A stretch of 64,000 nt of DNA from Methanobacteriota archaeon (GTDB lineage: Archaea > Thermoplasmatota > E2 > DHVEG-1), in contig JAPKYE010000072.1 of NCBI GenBank assembly GCA_026394495.1, positions 1-64,000 of the forward strand, read 5' to 3'. A program made the position numbers and the translations under genes. The notes below the pieces were generated by a model, which made no database searches, was not told where the DNA came from, and saw nothing but the letters and a program-made list of their open reading frames with translations. This document shows positions 47,328 to 56,932 of the stretch, piece by piece; the stretch's first letter is position 1; every line of letters begins with the position of its first letter.

Positions 47328-47873
47328 TCATATTGATTTTTTTTGGGTTTGTTTTTCTTTTAGTATATCTTGAACAGTAACTAATGGAATGAAACAGATG
47401 TTGAGTTTTTCGATTTTTTCGCGTCCGCCGCTTTCTCGGTCAACAACAGTGAGAACGGTATCTATTTTTGCGTGTTGTTCTCGTAGAATAGTAATGGATT
47501 TTATGATAGATCCTCCGCTAGTGCAAACATCTTCAACAAGGAGGACATGTTTTCCTTTTACGTCTTGTCCTTCTATTTGTTTGCCGGTTCCATGTTCTCG
47601 TTTTTCTTTTCGGATTATTACGCAGGGTATGTTGGTTTCTAATGATAATGCGACAATTAGGGGGACTGCACCAAGTTCCATTCCTGCTAGAAGATCATAG
47701 CCTTTGGTGTGTTCTGCCATTGCCTGCGCAATTTTTTTGAGGATAACAGGGTGTGTGCTTGCTTTTTTGATGTCGATATAGTAGTCGCTTACTGCGCCGG
47801 AGGTTAATACAAATCGTCCGAATTGAATTGCTCCGCATTCTTTGAGTTGATGGATAAGATCGTCTTTGTTCAT
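47328..47873 (-). CDS. pyrE: Orotate phosphoribosyltransferase
   Basis: 181 residues. The PRPP-binding motif is HVLLVEDVCTSGGSIIKSI, with GAVSDYYIDIKKA and LLAGMELGAVPLIVAL upstream and IIRKEKREHGTGKQIEG in the flexible loop. It makes orotidine 5'-phosphate in pyrimidine synthesis. First gene of the pyrE-purD-GPN group. Confidence 0.96.
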   Translation of the reverse strand: MNKDDLIHQLKECGAIQFGRFVLTSGAVSDYYIDIKKASTHPVILKKIAQAMAEHTKGYDLLAGMELGAVPLIVALSLETNIPCVIIRKEKREHGTGKQIEGQDVKGKHVLLVEDVCTSGGSIIKSITILREQHAKIDTVLTVVDRESGGREKIEKLNICFIPLVTVQDILKEKQTQKKSI

Positions 47874-47942
47874 TTATGGCTCCCCGCGTAGGGTAATAAG
47901 GATTTGGGATTTATAATTTTACATACTGGGATATAGATATTT

Positions 47943-48060
47943 AAAAAAAAATTGTTAAAAGCGCCAAGGGAGAGGGCGCTGGCAGACACCAAATGTCCCC
48001 AGCCACTCCCTGGCAGAAAAGACGAACGGCACCAAATGCCCTCATCCTCTCACTAAGCAT
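47943..48060 (-). ncRNA. GC-rich structured small RNA with twin hairpins
   Basis: A roughly 118-nt GC-rich island in an AT-rich spacer, on the minus strand. A TATA box lies 26 bases before its predicted 5' end and a hairpin plus nine T ends it. Read on the minus strand, two hairpins share the loop TTTGG but have different stems: GGCA/TGCC (48028-48040) and GACA/TGTC (47985-47997), a compensatory change. A third hairpin is GCCA-gggag-TGGC (48002-48014). The terminator stem is AGCGCC/GGCGCT (47960-47980). GAGGGC and GCCCTC (48038-48043 and 47972-47977) can also pair over distance. No known family recognised. Confidence 0.62.
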
Positions 48061-48079
48061 GTTATTATCTATCATTTGT

Positions 48080-48090
48080 TTTATATAAAT
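48080..48090 (-). promoter_or_regulatory. TATA box of the small RNA
   Basis: ATTTATATAAA on the minus strand, centred about 26 bases before the GC-rich RNA candidate. Confidence 0.55.
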
Positions 48091-48174
48091 GTTTCGTGGC
48101 AAAATGGCAAAATGAAATAATTCCTTCCCCATAAATCTGTTAAAATAGAATAACAGAACTCTCTTGAGGGTGAA

Positions 48175-48384
48175 TTATTCTACTCTTTGTCGAGCAAGAA
48201 ATCGTGCACGTTGTCCAACGACCACAAGTTTTGCGATAAAGGTGATTTCGTTTGCTTCCTCTTGACTTGATACCTGTCCAACGATCAACATAATTATCAA
48301 TAGATACTTTGGTAATAATGCTAATAAAGGATTATTGTACAAGTGATACCCAAGTTCTGTACAGTTGGTACCAGAAAAGAACAA
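48175..48384 (-). CDS. Possible small membrane protein, 69 residues
   Basis: Start would be TTG 48384. NNPLLALLPKYLLIIMLIVG is a membrane helix and the end TFIAKLVVVGQRARFLARQR is an amphipathic basic stretch, which looks more like a real protein than chance. The frame is open and hydrophobic a little upstream too (YFLSFLFFSG). Divergent from the MFS gene. Not recognised. Confidence 0.4.
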   Translation of the reverse strand: MFFSGTNCTELGYHLYNNPLLALLPKYLLIIMLIVGQVSSQEEANEITFIAKLVVVGQRARFLARQRVE

Positions 48385-48460
48385 AATGATAAGAAATATA
48401 AAAAAATTTAGGTAAGCTTTAATAGTTGTAATTTGTTGCGCGGTAGCGGAGGAGTATCTT

Positions 48461-49684
48461 ATGGAATATCAAGTGTATAAATATCGTTGGGCAGTTGTAG
48501 CATTATTCTGGACCGTAATCTTTGCATATGGAGCAAACTGGTTTGCGTTATCACCAATGCTGAAAACCTTTGAAGAACAGTTCGCTGTTCCTGCTTGGGA
48601 AGGTCATCTGTTGATCTCACTTATAGGAATTTTTGTTGTGTTTTTCGCTTGGCCTGCAGGAACCTTAATTGATAAAAAAGGACCAAAACTCTCAATTACC
48701 ATTGGTGCTTTATTTATGGCGCTTGGTTTTGGAATACGACCCTGGCTTCTTGATAGTTTTGCATCACTTTTATTAAGTAGTGTTATTGCAGGTATTGGTC
48801 TTGCATGGATCCTTGTCGCCATGGGACCGCAAATGCTTCGATGGTTTCCTAAAAAACAGGCGTCACTTCCTGTAGGGATCGCAGCATCTGGTTTATTCAT
48901 AGGATTTGGAACTGGTTCTCTCTTAATGCCCATTATAAATGCAGCCACATCACAAACCAATGGACAAACTGGTTTTCTTATTTTTGGTGTCATTGCAATT
49001 CTTTCATTCATCCTTTGGGTTATTCTAGCTAAAGACAGCCCAAAAACACCTCCCGAGGAACAAATAAAAGTAGAACCAATGAAATTTGTTGCAGGAATGA
49101 AAAAAGTGTTTACTTCAAAAAATGCTTTCTTGTATCCGATCGTTGGTTTTCTCATCGTTGGTATCACGTTAGTTATCTCCTCGTTTATTCATTCATTGTA
49201 TTCAACAACCGCCGTGATTAAAGAACAAGGTGGTTACATCGCAGGTCTTTTACTGTACGGATGTGCGATTGGTGCTTTTACCGCTCCATTTATCATGAAA
49301 AAAATAGGATTAAAGAAAATCACGCTTGCAGCGGTTAGCGGAGCAATTGTCCTTTGGCTTGTGTTGTTTGGATTATTTGCAATGAACAGTTACGATGTCA
49401 CTAGTATAAGTTGGATAGTAACAGCACTTGTTGCATTCCTCTTTGGAGTATGCTTCCAGGCATCCTGGCCTCTTGCTCTATATAGTCAAGAAACCGAAGA
49501 TGGTGTCACCGGAGCAAATGTTGGTATCTCAGCTAGTCTGTATATATCAGTAAGTAACATCGGTGCCGCAGTGCTTCCTGTGATTTTTCCGATATTGTTT
49601 GTCACGAGTCTTGCGAACTTTATCGCGATTTTCGCAGGGTTAGTCGTTTGTCTATTGATATGGGCTATTGTGAAGCGAAAATAA
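48461..49684 (+). CDS. MFS transporter (OxlT/NarK-like)
   Basis: 407 residues and twelve membrane helices. FAYGANWFALSPMLKTFEEQF opens helix 1, and WPAGTLIDKKGPKLSITIGAL is the MFS motif A loop between helices 2 and 3. A longer central loop (KDSPKTPPEEQIKVEPMKF) separates the two halves. GGAGGAGT near 48449 is a ribosome site. Substrate unknown; organic anion exchange is a guess from overall similarity. Confidence 0.88.
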   Translation: MEYQVYKYRWAVVALFWTVIFAYGANWFALSPMLKTFEEQFAVPAWEGHLLISLIGIFVVFFAWPAGTLIDKKGPKLSITIGALFMALGFGIRPWLLDSFASLLLSSVIAGIGLAWILVAMGPQMLRWFPKKQASLPVGIAASGLFIGFGTGSLLMPIINAATSQTNGQTGFLIFGVIAILSFILWVILAKDSPKTPPEEQIKVEPMKFVAGMKKVFTSKNAFLYPIVGFLIVGITLVISSFIHSLYSTTAVIKEQGGYIAGLLLYGCAIGAFTAPFIMKKIGLKKITLAAVSGAIVLWLVLFGLFAMNSYDVTSISWIVTALVAFLFGVCFQASWPLALYSQETEDGVTGANVGISASLYISVSNIGAAVLPVIFPILFVTSLANFIAIFAGLVVCLLIWAIVKRK

Positions 49685-49725
49685 AAAAAAAATATTAGCC
49701 CATCCCCTTTTTTTCTTTCTTTATT

Positions 49726-51021
49726 TTATCGTTCTATTACTCGTTTTGCTTTTCCCGTGCTTCGTGGAATCGTCTTTGGTTGTAATGCTTTCACAGGGAC
49801 ATGAAGATTAAGGATCCGGTAGATCTCATTCTCTGTTTGTTTTTCGAGGTCCTCAAGATGGCCTTCTCTGTATCGTTGTTCCGTTGGCTCCATCTCGACC
49901 ATAAGCGAAGTGATGTCTCCTTGTTTTGTTTTGACGATATGGTAGTTATCACTGACACCTTTAACCTGCATGAGTGCTGCCTCTATTTGAGAGGGGAACA
50001 CGATCACGCCTTTCACCTTCATCATATCATCACTTCTGCCTTTGATACGAGATTGAATCGGTAATGTTCGACCGCAGTCACAGACATCTTCATTTAGAGA
50101 TGCAAGGTCTCTGGTACGGAAGCGAATAGCGGGAAACGCTTCTTTTGTTAAGGTTGTAAATACAAGTTCTCCTTCTTCACCGAATGGTAATGTTTCACCG
50201 GTGTTTGGATCAATGACTTCAGGATAAAAATGATCAGCGTTCACATGTAATCTTTTTTCTGAGCATTCAGAAACAACACCGGGACCAATAAGTTCTGTTA
50301 ATCCGTAATGTTCGTGTGCTGTGATTCCCCAGCGTGCTTCAACATTGTTTCTCATCTCTTCACTCCATGATTCTGCACCAAAGGTACCTATGCGGAGTTT
50401 GAAATCATGCGCTGGATCAAGTCCTTTTTCTGTTGCAACCTCAGCGATATGTAATGAATATGATGGTGTACAGGCAAGAACAGTTGCACCAAAATCCTTC
50501 ATGACATCTATCTGACGATCTGTGTTTCCAGAGCTGATGGTGATGACCATTGCACCTATTTTTTGTGCACCTTTTTCAAATCCGTGTGCACCAGTAAAAA
50601 GTCCGTATCCGTAGGCGTTCTGCATGATGTCGTTTTTCCGTACACCATTTGCGTACAGAGACCGTGCCATGACTTCACCCCAGAGGTCAACATCGTTTCT
50701 TGTGTATGGTCCTACAACGGGTTTTCCTGTGGTTCCTGAGGATGCATGGACTTCTATGATTTCATCAAGATCGGTGCATACTAGTCCAAACGGGTAATAT
50801 GCGCGAAGATCCTGTTTGGTGAGAAACGGAAGTTTTTCTATATCTTTCAAGGTTTTGATATCTGTTGGTTTCACGTGTGATTCGTTGAATTTTTTTTTGT
50901 AATACGCATTTTTTTCGTAGACACGGTTGACAAGTTCTTTCAATCGTTTCAATTGAAGTTCTTTTAGTTTGTTCTGTGGCATTGCTTCGTTTTTTTTATC
51001 CCATAGTTCTGCTGTCATACT
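49726..51021 (-). CDS. paaK: Phenylacetate-CoA ligase family protein
   Basis: About 431 residues, the usual PaaK length. The adenylate-forming motif HASSGTTGKPVVGPYT, AHEHYGLTELIGPG and FRTRDLASLNEDVCDCGRT are present, and LQPKTIPRSTGKAKR contains the C-terminal catalytic Lys. The enzyme activates an aryl acid such as phenylacetate to its CoA thioester using ATP. ATG 51021 is chosen because GGGAG lies at 51029-51034 and family members start here; the open frame before it would add a spurious signal-like segment. No degradation genes are adjacent, so the acid is uncertain. Confidence 0.92.
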   Translation of the reverse strand, partial: SMTAELWDKKNEAMPQNKLKELQLKRLKELVNRVYEKNAYYKKKFNESHVKPTDIKTLKDIEKLPFLTKQDLRAYYPFGLVCTDLDEIIEVHASSGTTGKPVVGPYTRNDVDLWGEVMARSLYANGVRKNDIMQNAYGYGLFTGAHGFEKGAQKIGAMVITISSGNTDRQIDVMKDFGATVLACTPSYSLHIAEVATEKGLDPAHDFKLRIGTFGAESWSEEMRNNVEARWGITAHEHYGLTELIGPGVVSECSEKRLHVNADHFYPEVIDPNTGETLPFGEEGELVFTTLTKEAFPAIRFRTRDLASLNEDVCDCGRTLPIQSRIKGRSDDMMKVKGVIVFPSQIEAALMQVKGVSDNYHIVKTKQGDITSLMVEMEPTEQRYREGHLEDLEKQTENEIYRILNLHVPVKALQPKTIPRSTGKAKRVIER

Positions 51022-51156
51022 ATGTCTCCCTTGGCTGTATCCCTGAATAGGTTGGTTCGTTATAAGAATTATGAAACATACAACAATACTGAAAAGTTGC
51101 ATTAATTATCATTTTCATACTTTTTTAATTAAGTTTTAACGGTACTTCTGAGGAAA

Positions 51157-51768
51157 TTACTCTATCAACCCAAGTGTCTCATGAAGATAATTAAGAAAAG
51201 CATGATACAATTCTTTTTTTATCTCACCTTTGATTTGGATATCAACCGAATGCTCTTTTTCTCTGTGAATCTTCATAATTTTTACTATAGCAACACTCTT
51301 TTTATCATCATCTAATATCGCTGTTACCTCGATATATCCCTCATTTTTTACATCATGAGTAATCCAGCCTAGATTATCTATTGTTTTTCTTAGATCAGAA
51401 TCTTTTTCAAGATAATTATAAACGGTTTTATCATCAACAATTATTTTTATTATATGCCGAAATTTTGCTCTAGCAAGCCCTCTTAACACAAGTTCGGCAG
51501 TGGGAACAAGTTCAAAACCTTCAGTAACAAGTCCATTACCACTTATTCTATAAAAAATCTTTGAAAGAAAATTAGACGGTTTTATCTTTTTTGGTTCGAC
51601 TTGAAAATCAAAACAAACATGGAGATTTCTTAATATATCTCTGATTGTTTTTCCATGTTTTTTATCCTTTTTTTTCTGGGTAGGGTGCGAAGATTCAATC
51701 CAATCCATAACCTCAGAAGGGCCATAGACCCAAGGAGGTTGTTTAAAATCAGGATTATACTCAGTCAT
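51157..51768 (-). CDS. Hypothetical protein, 203 residues
   Basis: Not recognised. N-terminal 60 residues are polar with basic stretches (HPTQKKKDKKHGKTI); the rest alternates strands (HIIKIIVDDKTVYNYL, YIEVTAILDDDKKSVAIVKI, HSVDIQIKGEIKKELYHAFL) like a heat-shock/START-type alpha-beta fold. Stands alone between paaK and the peptidase gene. Confidence 0.68.
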   Translation of the reverse strand: MTEYNPDFKQPPWVYGPSEVMDWIESSHPTQKKKDKKHGKTIRDILRNLHVCFDFQVEPKKIKPSNFLSKIFYRISGNGLVTEGFELVPTAELVLRGLARAKFRHIIKIIVDDKTVYNYLEKDSDLRKTIDNLGWITHDVKNEGYIEVTAILDDDKKSVAIVKIMKIHREKEHSVDIQIKGEIKKELYHAFLNYLHETLGLIE

Positions 51769-51995
51769 TTTTCTTCCCCAAAATACAATCTTGTAACAAC
51801 TATTTATTTATATAATCTATTCAAAAATATGAAGTATGTTTTTATATAAAATTACGTCTTCAAAAAATCTGAAAATTTAATATTCTCTAGGAATGGAAAA
51901 GAAGCTTATGGCCTACACTCATTACTCGATTTTTCAAGAAATAATTATCAGTAAATATGTAAATTCTTTCCGTTGTTTGAGGGTAAAATTGTTTT

Positions 51996-54900
51996 TCAAT
52001 GTAACATTTGCAGAACTATGTCGCATATTTGCATTTGAATTGCTGCAATTTTATTTGCATCATCCCACGGGATATCTGATGAATGTTGATTGTTCATGAT
52101 GCCGTCAATTTCTGTGATAAGCTGCTTAACAATATCTTGATATTTCTGGAGAAGTGCTGGTTGCACCTGTCCTTTCAGTTCCCTTCCGACATCTACTTCA
52201 AGCTTAGCAACAGTCTTCAACGTCCGCATAAATACAACCGGGTCTGTATAGACTCCTTTGGTGAGACCATCACTCGCAATTTGAACAACTTTCTTCGCAG
52301 TAGGAACTTTATACTGGTCGCCTAATTTTTTGTATATCTCGGTGGTTTCTGTGAGGCTTTTCCAGAGGATATGATGTGGAAGAGAAATCGTAGCCTGATT
52401 GTTGGTCTCATCAGATTCCTCAATGAGGCTTACGCTATCGACGATGACAAGGATCGTTTGCATCTCTGGTTGTAGTCTCCACATGATAGTTGCTTCGGTG
52501 GTTTCTCCTACAAAAAGTGATGATATCTCAACGGTACCTAGATGAATCGGACGAGTACTGGGATCATAAGGTCCTCGGTATCCATAAAATGAGACCTGGA
52601 ACGGGGTCGTGATATCAATGGTCCCATTGTTTTTGACAGTTGCTGTAAGTTTTATTGTTATAGGTGTGCTGTGAACTGCAGAAAAACTTGTTGAGGCATT
52701 GGAAGTATAATTTGCAGAGAGTCCGCTGATTAGTATATCGGTATGAGATACAACGAAGTCGCGATAATACATAAGCCAGATCTGATAATCAACAAGGTCT
52801 ACAACCCCGTTGTTGTTGTAGTCTGCTTCAGAATTAAACTCAGGATCACCGATGCTATGACCGTACGTTTGTAGGAACAATGCAAAATCATCTTGGTCAA
52901 TGTCACCATCATGGTCAAGATCACCAGGTATTGGTATCCAAGGTTTCATCAGCGGATAGAGATCCTGGTTACTTCCACCTGAGATGTTGTAGGGTGAATC
53001 TCCTATGCCATCATCTTTAGCATCGCTGCCCGTGTAATCATCCCAGAAGTTCCCCTCCTTCAAATCAGGGTTATACCAGATGTCATTGCATTCATCATAC
53101 GCGTTTTGTGCGTTGTTTATGAAATTGTTGTGGTAGAGTCTATTGTTGTTGGTAGGAGCTGTAGAGCTTTGTATTTTGATACCTGTGATACGATTATCTT
53201 TTATCGTGTTTTCGTAGATATTATTTTGCGATGAACTCTCCGATAGATAGATGCTGTAATCACAGCGTGTGATCAGATTTTGGAAAATTGTGTTGTTCGG
53301 TGACTCAAAGAACCAGATGCCATATCCGGCACCTCCGATATCTGTGACCGAACTCCGAGAGACTATTACGTTATTGGTTTTCAATATATAGATGCCAAAA
53401 TCGGTAGCATCTGTGATTATACAATCAGAGATCGTTGTGTGATTGGCATCAAAGATCATTATCCCTGGGTTCCCATTTTTTATGGTAAATTGGTGTAGGA
53501 CTATGTCATTACAAGCATAGAGACCAACAGTCGGAATCGGATATGCGCAATCGCCATCGATAATTGTTGTCTCTTTATTTTCACCAATCAACGTAAGTGG
53601 TTGCAAAATATAGATATTCTCATAATATGTGCCATTATTTACATGGATTGTATCCCTTGGATTTGCGTCATCGATTGCTGCTTGGATCGAGAAATAATAG
53701 GCGTCTTTATTGATGTTGTAGACCGGCGGCAGGAAATCAAGGAGGGTTGCTGCGGTGGTATCATTTGCTATCGTTCCTAAAGTGTCTGTTACAGAAAGTG
53801 TGACCGTGTAGATACCGGTTTGTTGATACCAATGATCGGGGTTTTGCTGGGTTTCCGCCGGGGTGTTGTCACCGAAATCCCAACGATAGGTGTAGGGTTG
53901 GATTCCGCCAGTTGCCGTCCCAGCGAAATGGATGGATTGTCCTACGATGCCGGCGTAGGGTCTGCCTGCATCAGCTCTCAGCTGTTCTACTGTGACAGTT
54001 GCGGTGGTTGTATTTGTTGCTATCGTTCCACAAGCGTCTGTTACAGTGAATGTGACCGTGTAGTTACCAGTTTGAATATAGGTATGATAGGGATCCTGCG
54101 AATATGAATGAGAACCATCGCCGAAATCCCAGAACCAAGATGAATATGGTTTAACACCGTCGGTTGCAGAACCAGAGAAATAAATATTTTGGTTAACGAA
54201 ACCAGTGTATGGTCCCCCTGCATCAGCAGCCACAGGAGTAAACGTAATACCTGCCTGGTTATTCAATTTAAATGCTTCATCAATAGTATCGTTAGGATCA
54301 ATTTGTACAATAAGCGAGATTTTTTCTTCTTTAGAGATAGTCCATTGTTGGGTGAGTACGCTAGTGCCCCCTGATATAATTATGGGGATAGTCTGTTCGT
54401 TGATGATTTGTTGACTGTCATTATGGATGTATGTTATAAATCGAACAGGTATGTTTTCTGCTGCGCTTCCACCGATGTTATGAATTGTAACAGTCGTATT
54501 TATCCCTAGTTCTTCATCTCCGATTGAATGTACAGAATTCGTTGTAATATCTAAATGTGATATAGCTAAATCAGGTTTCTCTCGGTGTCCTATGGAGCCT
54601 GATAGATCTAATGCAGGATCACCAAGCAGATTATAAACCTCCCAGTCAATTATATCGTGCGTTTGAACGATCATATAGTTAATTTGTTCACCTATGACAT
54701 AGCTAAAATTTTCAAACATCGCCTTCAGTATATAGTAAGAATAATAGTTTAGTCCTGCTGGTCGAGATGCACCATAAAACGCAACAGCGCCTTTATCAGG
54801 GGTGTTTAAAAAGACTTCACCCATACAATTAAAATCTCCTTGAAAACTTCCTGTGTAACAAGCATCGCTTATTATTACCGGAAGTTTGTTTCCATTGTGA

Positions 54901-55841
54901 AGATTGAGAATATCATTAATTTGAAACATAAAACTTAGACTCCCGTACCAACCATCCCTCGATCCATGACCCCAATAATGTATCATGCATACTCCATTAT
55001 TTATCGCATCACTGACGTCGCTATCGCTATCTGAGGAATATACCTCTAAAACGTCATATCCACTGTTTTCAAGAAGTGTTTCTTTTACAAATGGATAATC
55101 ATAGATTGGGAATACTTGTGCCATCAGCATTTTTTTATGCCAATCACCAGGGGCAGGATTTCGCTCATATTCAATTGTTTTACAAGCAATTATATCTAAT
55201 TCGTTATAATTGTCAACAGGGAAACGTCCGACTAGTATCTTTGGATCGGAATAGTCTTCGCTCCCAATACATCCATACCATTGATCAGAAACACCATTGT
55301 TAATATTTGGTGGAACGAAAAGATGAGAAACAACAAAGGGGGTATCACCGACCAGTAAGAGATACCGAACATGGTCATCGCTCATATGTGGTGCAGACCA
55401 ATTATGATAAACATTTCTGGTGAATGTTCTGATTTTTGAATCATTGTTTCCTCCGATAAATGAATCGTTGACATTCACAACAGCGACATCAAATCCATTG
55501 TAGGATGCACGCCAGTGTGCAAGTTCGTTTAACTTGTTGTTAAACGTTCCAGCATCATGATCTTGTTTTGCAGGATAATAAAAATAATCTGATGTGATAA
55601 TTAGATAATCTGCGCTATTACTAGGATTTGAGAGATCAGATGGATACGACACACTTCCTAGTTCTGTTTTGCTGTTTTTATTTCTCGTCTCCAAAGGTAT
55701 CTTTGAAATCTCATCACCTGAGATGTTTACATTTATAGAGGAGGATTGAGCAGATGCATAACAAGGCAGAACCATCAGCATACAGGCAAAAATTGCTAGA
55801 TAACTCTTTAATATATTTTTATGTACATATGTGTTGTTCAT
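51996..55841 (-). CDS. Secreted C25 (gingipain-like) peptidase with CARDB, PKD, beta-helix and dockerin modules
   Basis: 1,281 residues from ATG 55841, with GGTGAT before it. Signal peptide (SYLAIFACMLMVLPCYASA). C25 domain about 75-420, with catalytic His in HYWGHGS (about 292) and Cys in SDACYTGS (about 328). CARDB-like region 430-540. Two PKD domains (545-625 and 632-715; WDFGDGSHSYS and WDFGDNTPAET). NosD/beta-helix part about 720-945. Dockerin-like pair (GDLDHDGDIDQDDFALF and ADYNNNGVVDLVDYQIW) about 955-1010. A second CARDB domain then a helical C-terminus. It is an extracellular cysteine peptidase for protein breakdown; the dockerin suggests assembly on a cohesin partner. Confidence 0.92.
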   Translation of the reverse strand: MNNTYVHKNILKSYLAIFACMLMVLPCYASAQSSSINVNISGDEISKIPLETRNKNSKTELGSVSYPSDLSNPSNSADYLIITSDYFYYPAKQDHDAGTFNNKLNELAHWRASYNGFDVAVVNVNDSFIGGNNDSKIRTFTRNVYHNWSAPHMSDDHVRYLLLVGDTPFVVSHLFVPPNINNGVSDQWYGCIGSEDYSDPKILVGRFPVDNYNELDIIACKTIEYERNPAPGDWHKKMLMAQVFPIYDYPFVKETLLENSGYDVLEVYSSDSDSDVSDAINNGVCMIHYWGHGSRDGWYGSLSFMFQINDILNLHNGNKLPVIISDACYTGSFQGDFNCMGEVFLNTPDKGAVAFYGASRPAGLNYYSYYILKAMFENFSYVIGEQINYMIVQTHDIIDWEVYNLLGDPALDLSGSIGHREKPDLAISHLDITTNSVHSIGDEELGINTTVTIHNIGGSAAENIPVRFITYIHNDSQQIINEQTIPIIISGGTSVLTQQWTISKEEKISLIVQIDPNDTIDEAFKLNNQAGITFTPVAADAGGPYTGFVNQNIYFSGSATDGVKPYSSWFWDFGDGSHSYSQDPYHTYIQTGNYTVTFTVTDACGTIATNTTTATVTVEQLRADAGRPYAGIVGQSIHFAGTATGGIQPYTYRWDFGDNTPAETQQNPDHWYQQTGIYTVTLSVTDTLGTIANDTTAATLLDFLPPVYNINKDAYYFSIQAAIDDANPRDTIHVNNGTYYENIYILQPLTLIGENKETTIIDGDCAYPIPTVGLYACNDIVLHQFTIKNGNPGIMIFDANHTTISDCIITDATDFGIYILKTNNVIVSRSSVTDIGGAGYGIWFFESPNNTIFQNLITRCDYSIYLSESSSQNNIYENTIKDNRITGIKIQSSTAPTNNNRLYHNNFINNAQNAYDECNDIWYNPDLKEGNFWDDYTGSDAKDDGIGDSPYNISGGSNQDLYPLMKPWIPIPGDLDHDGDIDQDDFALFLQTYGHSIGDPEFNSEADYNNNGVVDLVDYQIWLMYYRDFVVSHTDILISGLSANYTSNASTSFSAVHSTPITIKLTATVKNNGTIDITTPFQVSFYGYRGPYDPSTRPIHLGTVEISSLFVGETTEATIMWRLQPEMQTILVIVDSVSLIEESDETNNQATISLPHHILWKSLTETTEIYKKLGDQYKVPTAKKVVQIASDGLTKGVYTDPVVFMRTLKTVAKLEVDVGRELKGQVQPALLQKYQDIVKQLITEIDGIMNNQHSSDIPWDDANKIAAIQMQICDIVLQMLH

Positions 55842-56115
55842 TTTTACCATCACCGAAATTCTATTACCATATCAAATATTATTTATTTTTTCTTATTTAT
55901 ATTGTTTTCTGTATTTACTTCCATATGATGTAGTACATTGTGTTCAAAATATTATTTAAACAATGTTGCACAAGTGTTACCTAATTTCTTTAGAAATTTT
56001 ATTTAGCCTATGTTTTTTTAACTAGTAAATTACGTCATGTAAAGCTCTTAAATTTTAAAATTTCTTGAAGTAACAAAGAGGCTTACAACTATCACAAGTG
56101 TACACCAAAAGAAAC
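55842..56115. other. Gene-free AT-rich spacer
   Basis: Very AT-rich, no gene seen. It should hold the promoter of the peptidase gene on the minus strand and the end of the TFS transcript. Confidence 0.35.
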
Positions 56116-56415
56116 TTAATACGCACGCCACGTATGACTACATTTTGTGCATGTGAAAATTCGTGTTTCTGGCTCATCGCTGGCTCGTGTTTGTCGAAGA
56201 ATCCAGAACGCCTCGTTGTGTTTGCATTTTGGGCATTCTACACGTGTTTTTGGTAATATATCGATCTTTTTTTCTAGAAAAACAATCTCTTTATTCTGCT
56301 GTTTAGATACTAAAATCGAACTACCTTTTTTTTTCTGTTCATATCCACATTTGTTGCATGCAAATTTCTCTTCTTTTGGAAACATAAGCGTTTTACATTT
56401 TGGACAGTACATCAT
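56116..56415 (-). CDS. tfs: Transcription factor S (TFS, RpoM/TFIIS-like)
   Basis: 99 residues with two zinc ribbons: N-terminal CPKCKTLMFPKEEKFACNKCG, as in RpoM, and C-terminal ECPKCKHNEAFWILRQTRASDEPETRIFTCTKCSHTWRAY, as in TFIIS, with the DE pair that reaches the polymerase active site. TFS stimulates transcript cleavage by stalled RNA polymerase. It overlaps the upstream NUDIX gene by 4 bases. Confidence 0.95.
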   Translation of the reverse strand: MMYCPKCKTLMFPKEEKFACNKCGYEQKKKGSSILVSKQQNKEIVFLEKKIDILPKTRVECPKCKHNEAFWILRQTRASDEPETRIFTCTKCSHTWRAY

Positions 56416-56816
56416 AATAAAGACTTCCTCATCGCATCACTAATGATTTTTTCGTGGTCAAAAGCTAACTCCGGTAAACATTCTATGTTAAAAAACTTTG
56501 CATCCATGGAATCATCACCACTTTTCAACTCTACGTTAGTACAGATAAGCAAATACACAACGGTGATGGTATGACCGCGAGGGTCTCGCGAGGGATCAGA
56601 ATATACACCTAATAGTTTTTGGACAGATGTTTTTAATCCTGTTTCTTCAATCACTTCTCGAATAACTGCATCCTCAGTTTTTTCGCCGTATTCTACAAAA
56701 CCACCAGGAAGCGCCCATTTCTCCTGAAATGGAGGGTTTTTTCTTTTTATAAGAAGAATTGTTTGACCGACCCTTACAACACCATCAACGGTAATTCGAG
56801 GATTTTTATAAGGCAT
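56412..56816 (-). CDS. NUDIX hydrolase
   Basis: 134 residues. The Nudix box is GFVEYGEKTEDAVIREVIEETGL (Gx5Ex7REUxEExGU). RVGQTILLIKRKNPPFQEKWALPGG precedes it, the pattern of ADP-ribose or related nucleoside-diphosphate pyrophosphatases. Co-translated with TFS. Confidence 0.92.
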   Translation of the reverse strand: MPYKNPRITVDGVVRVGQTILLIKRKNPPFQEKWALPGGFVEYGEKTEDAVIREVIEETGLKTSVQKLLGVYSDPSRDPRGHTITVVYLLICTNVELKSGDDSMDAKFFNIECLPELAFDHEKIISDAMRKSLL

Positions 56817-56932
56817 GTAACCTGTAAATATAACGTAAGGTATAAGAATTCACCGACGTCTCTTTCATCTTTGCTATCAATGAATAATAACAACGAATAT
56901 AAACGCACGCTGATTCACCACAATCGACAAGC

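Noticed and set aside
47941-48132. Minus-strand 63-codon frame in the GC-rich block by pyrE
   Set aside because: Its sequence is explained by RNA hairpins and a terminator with twin loops; no protein family.
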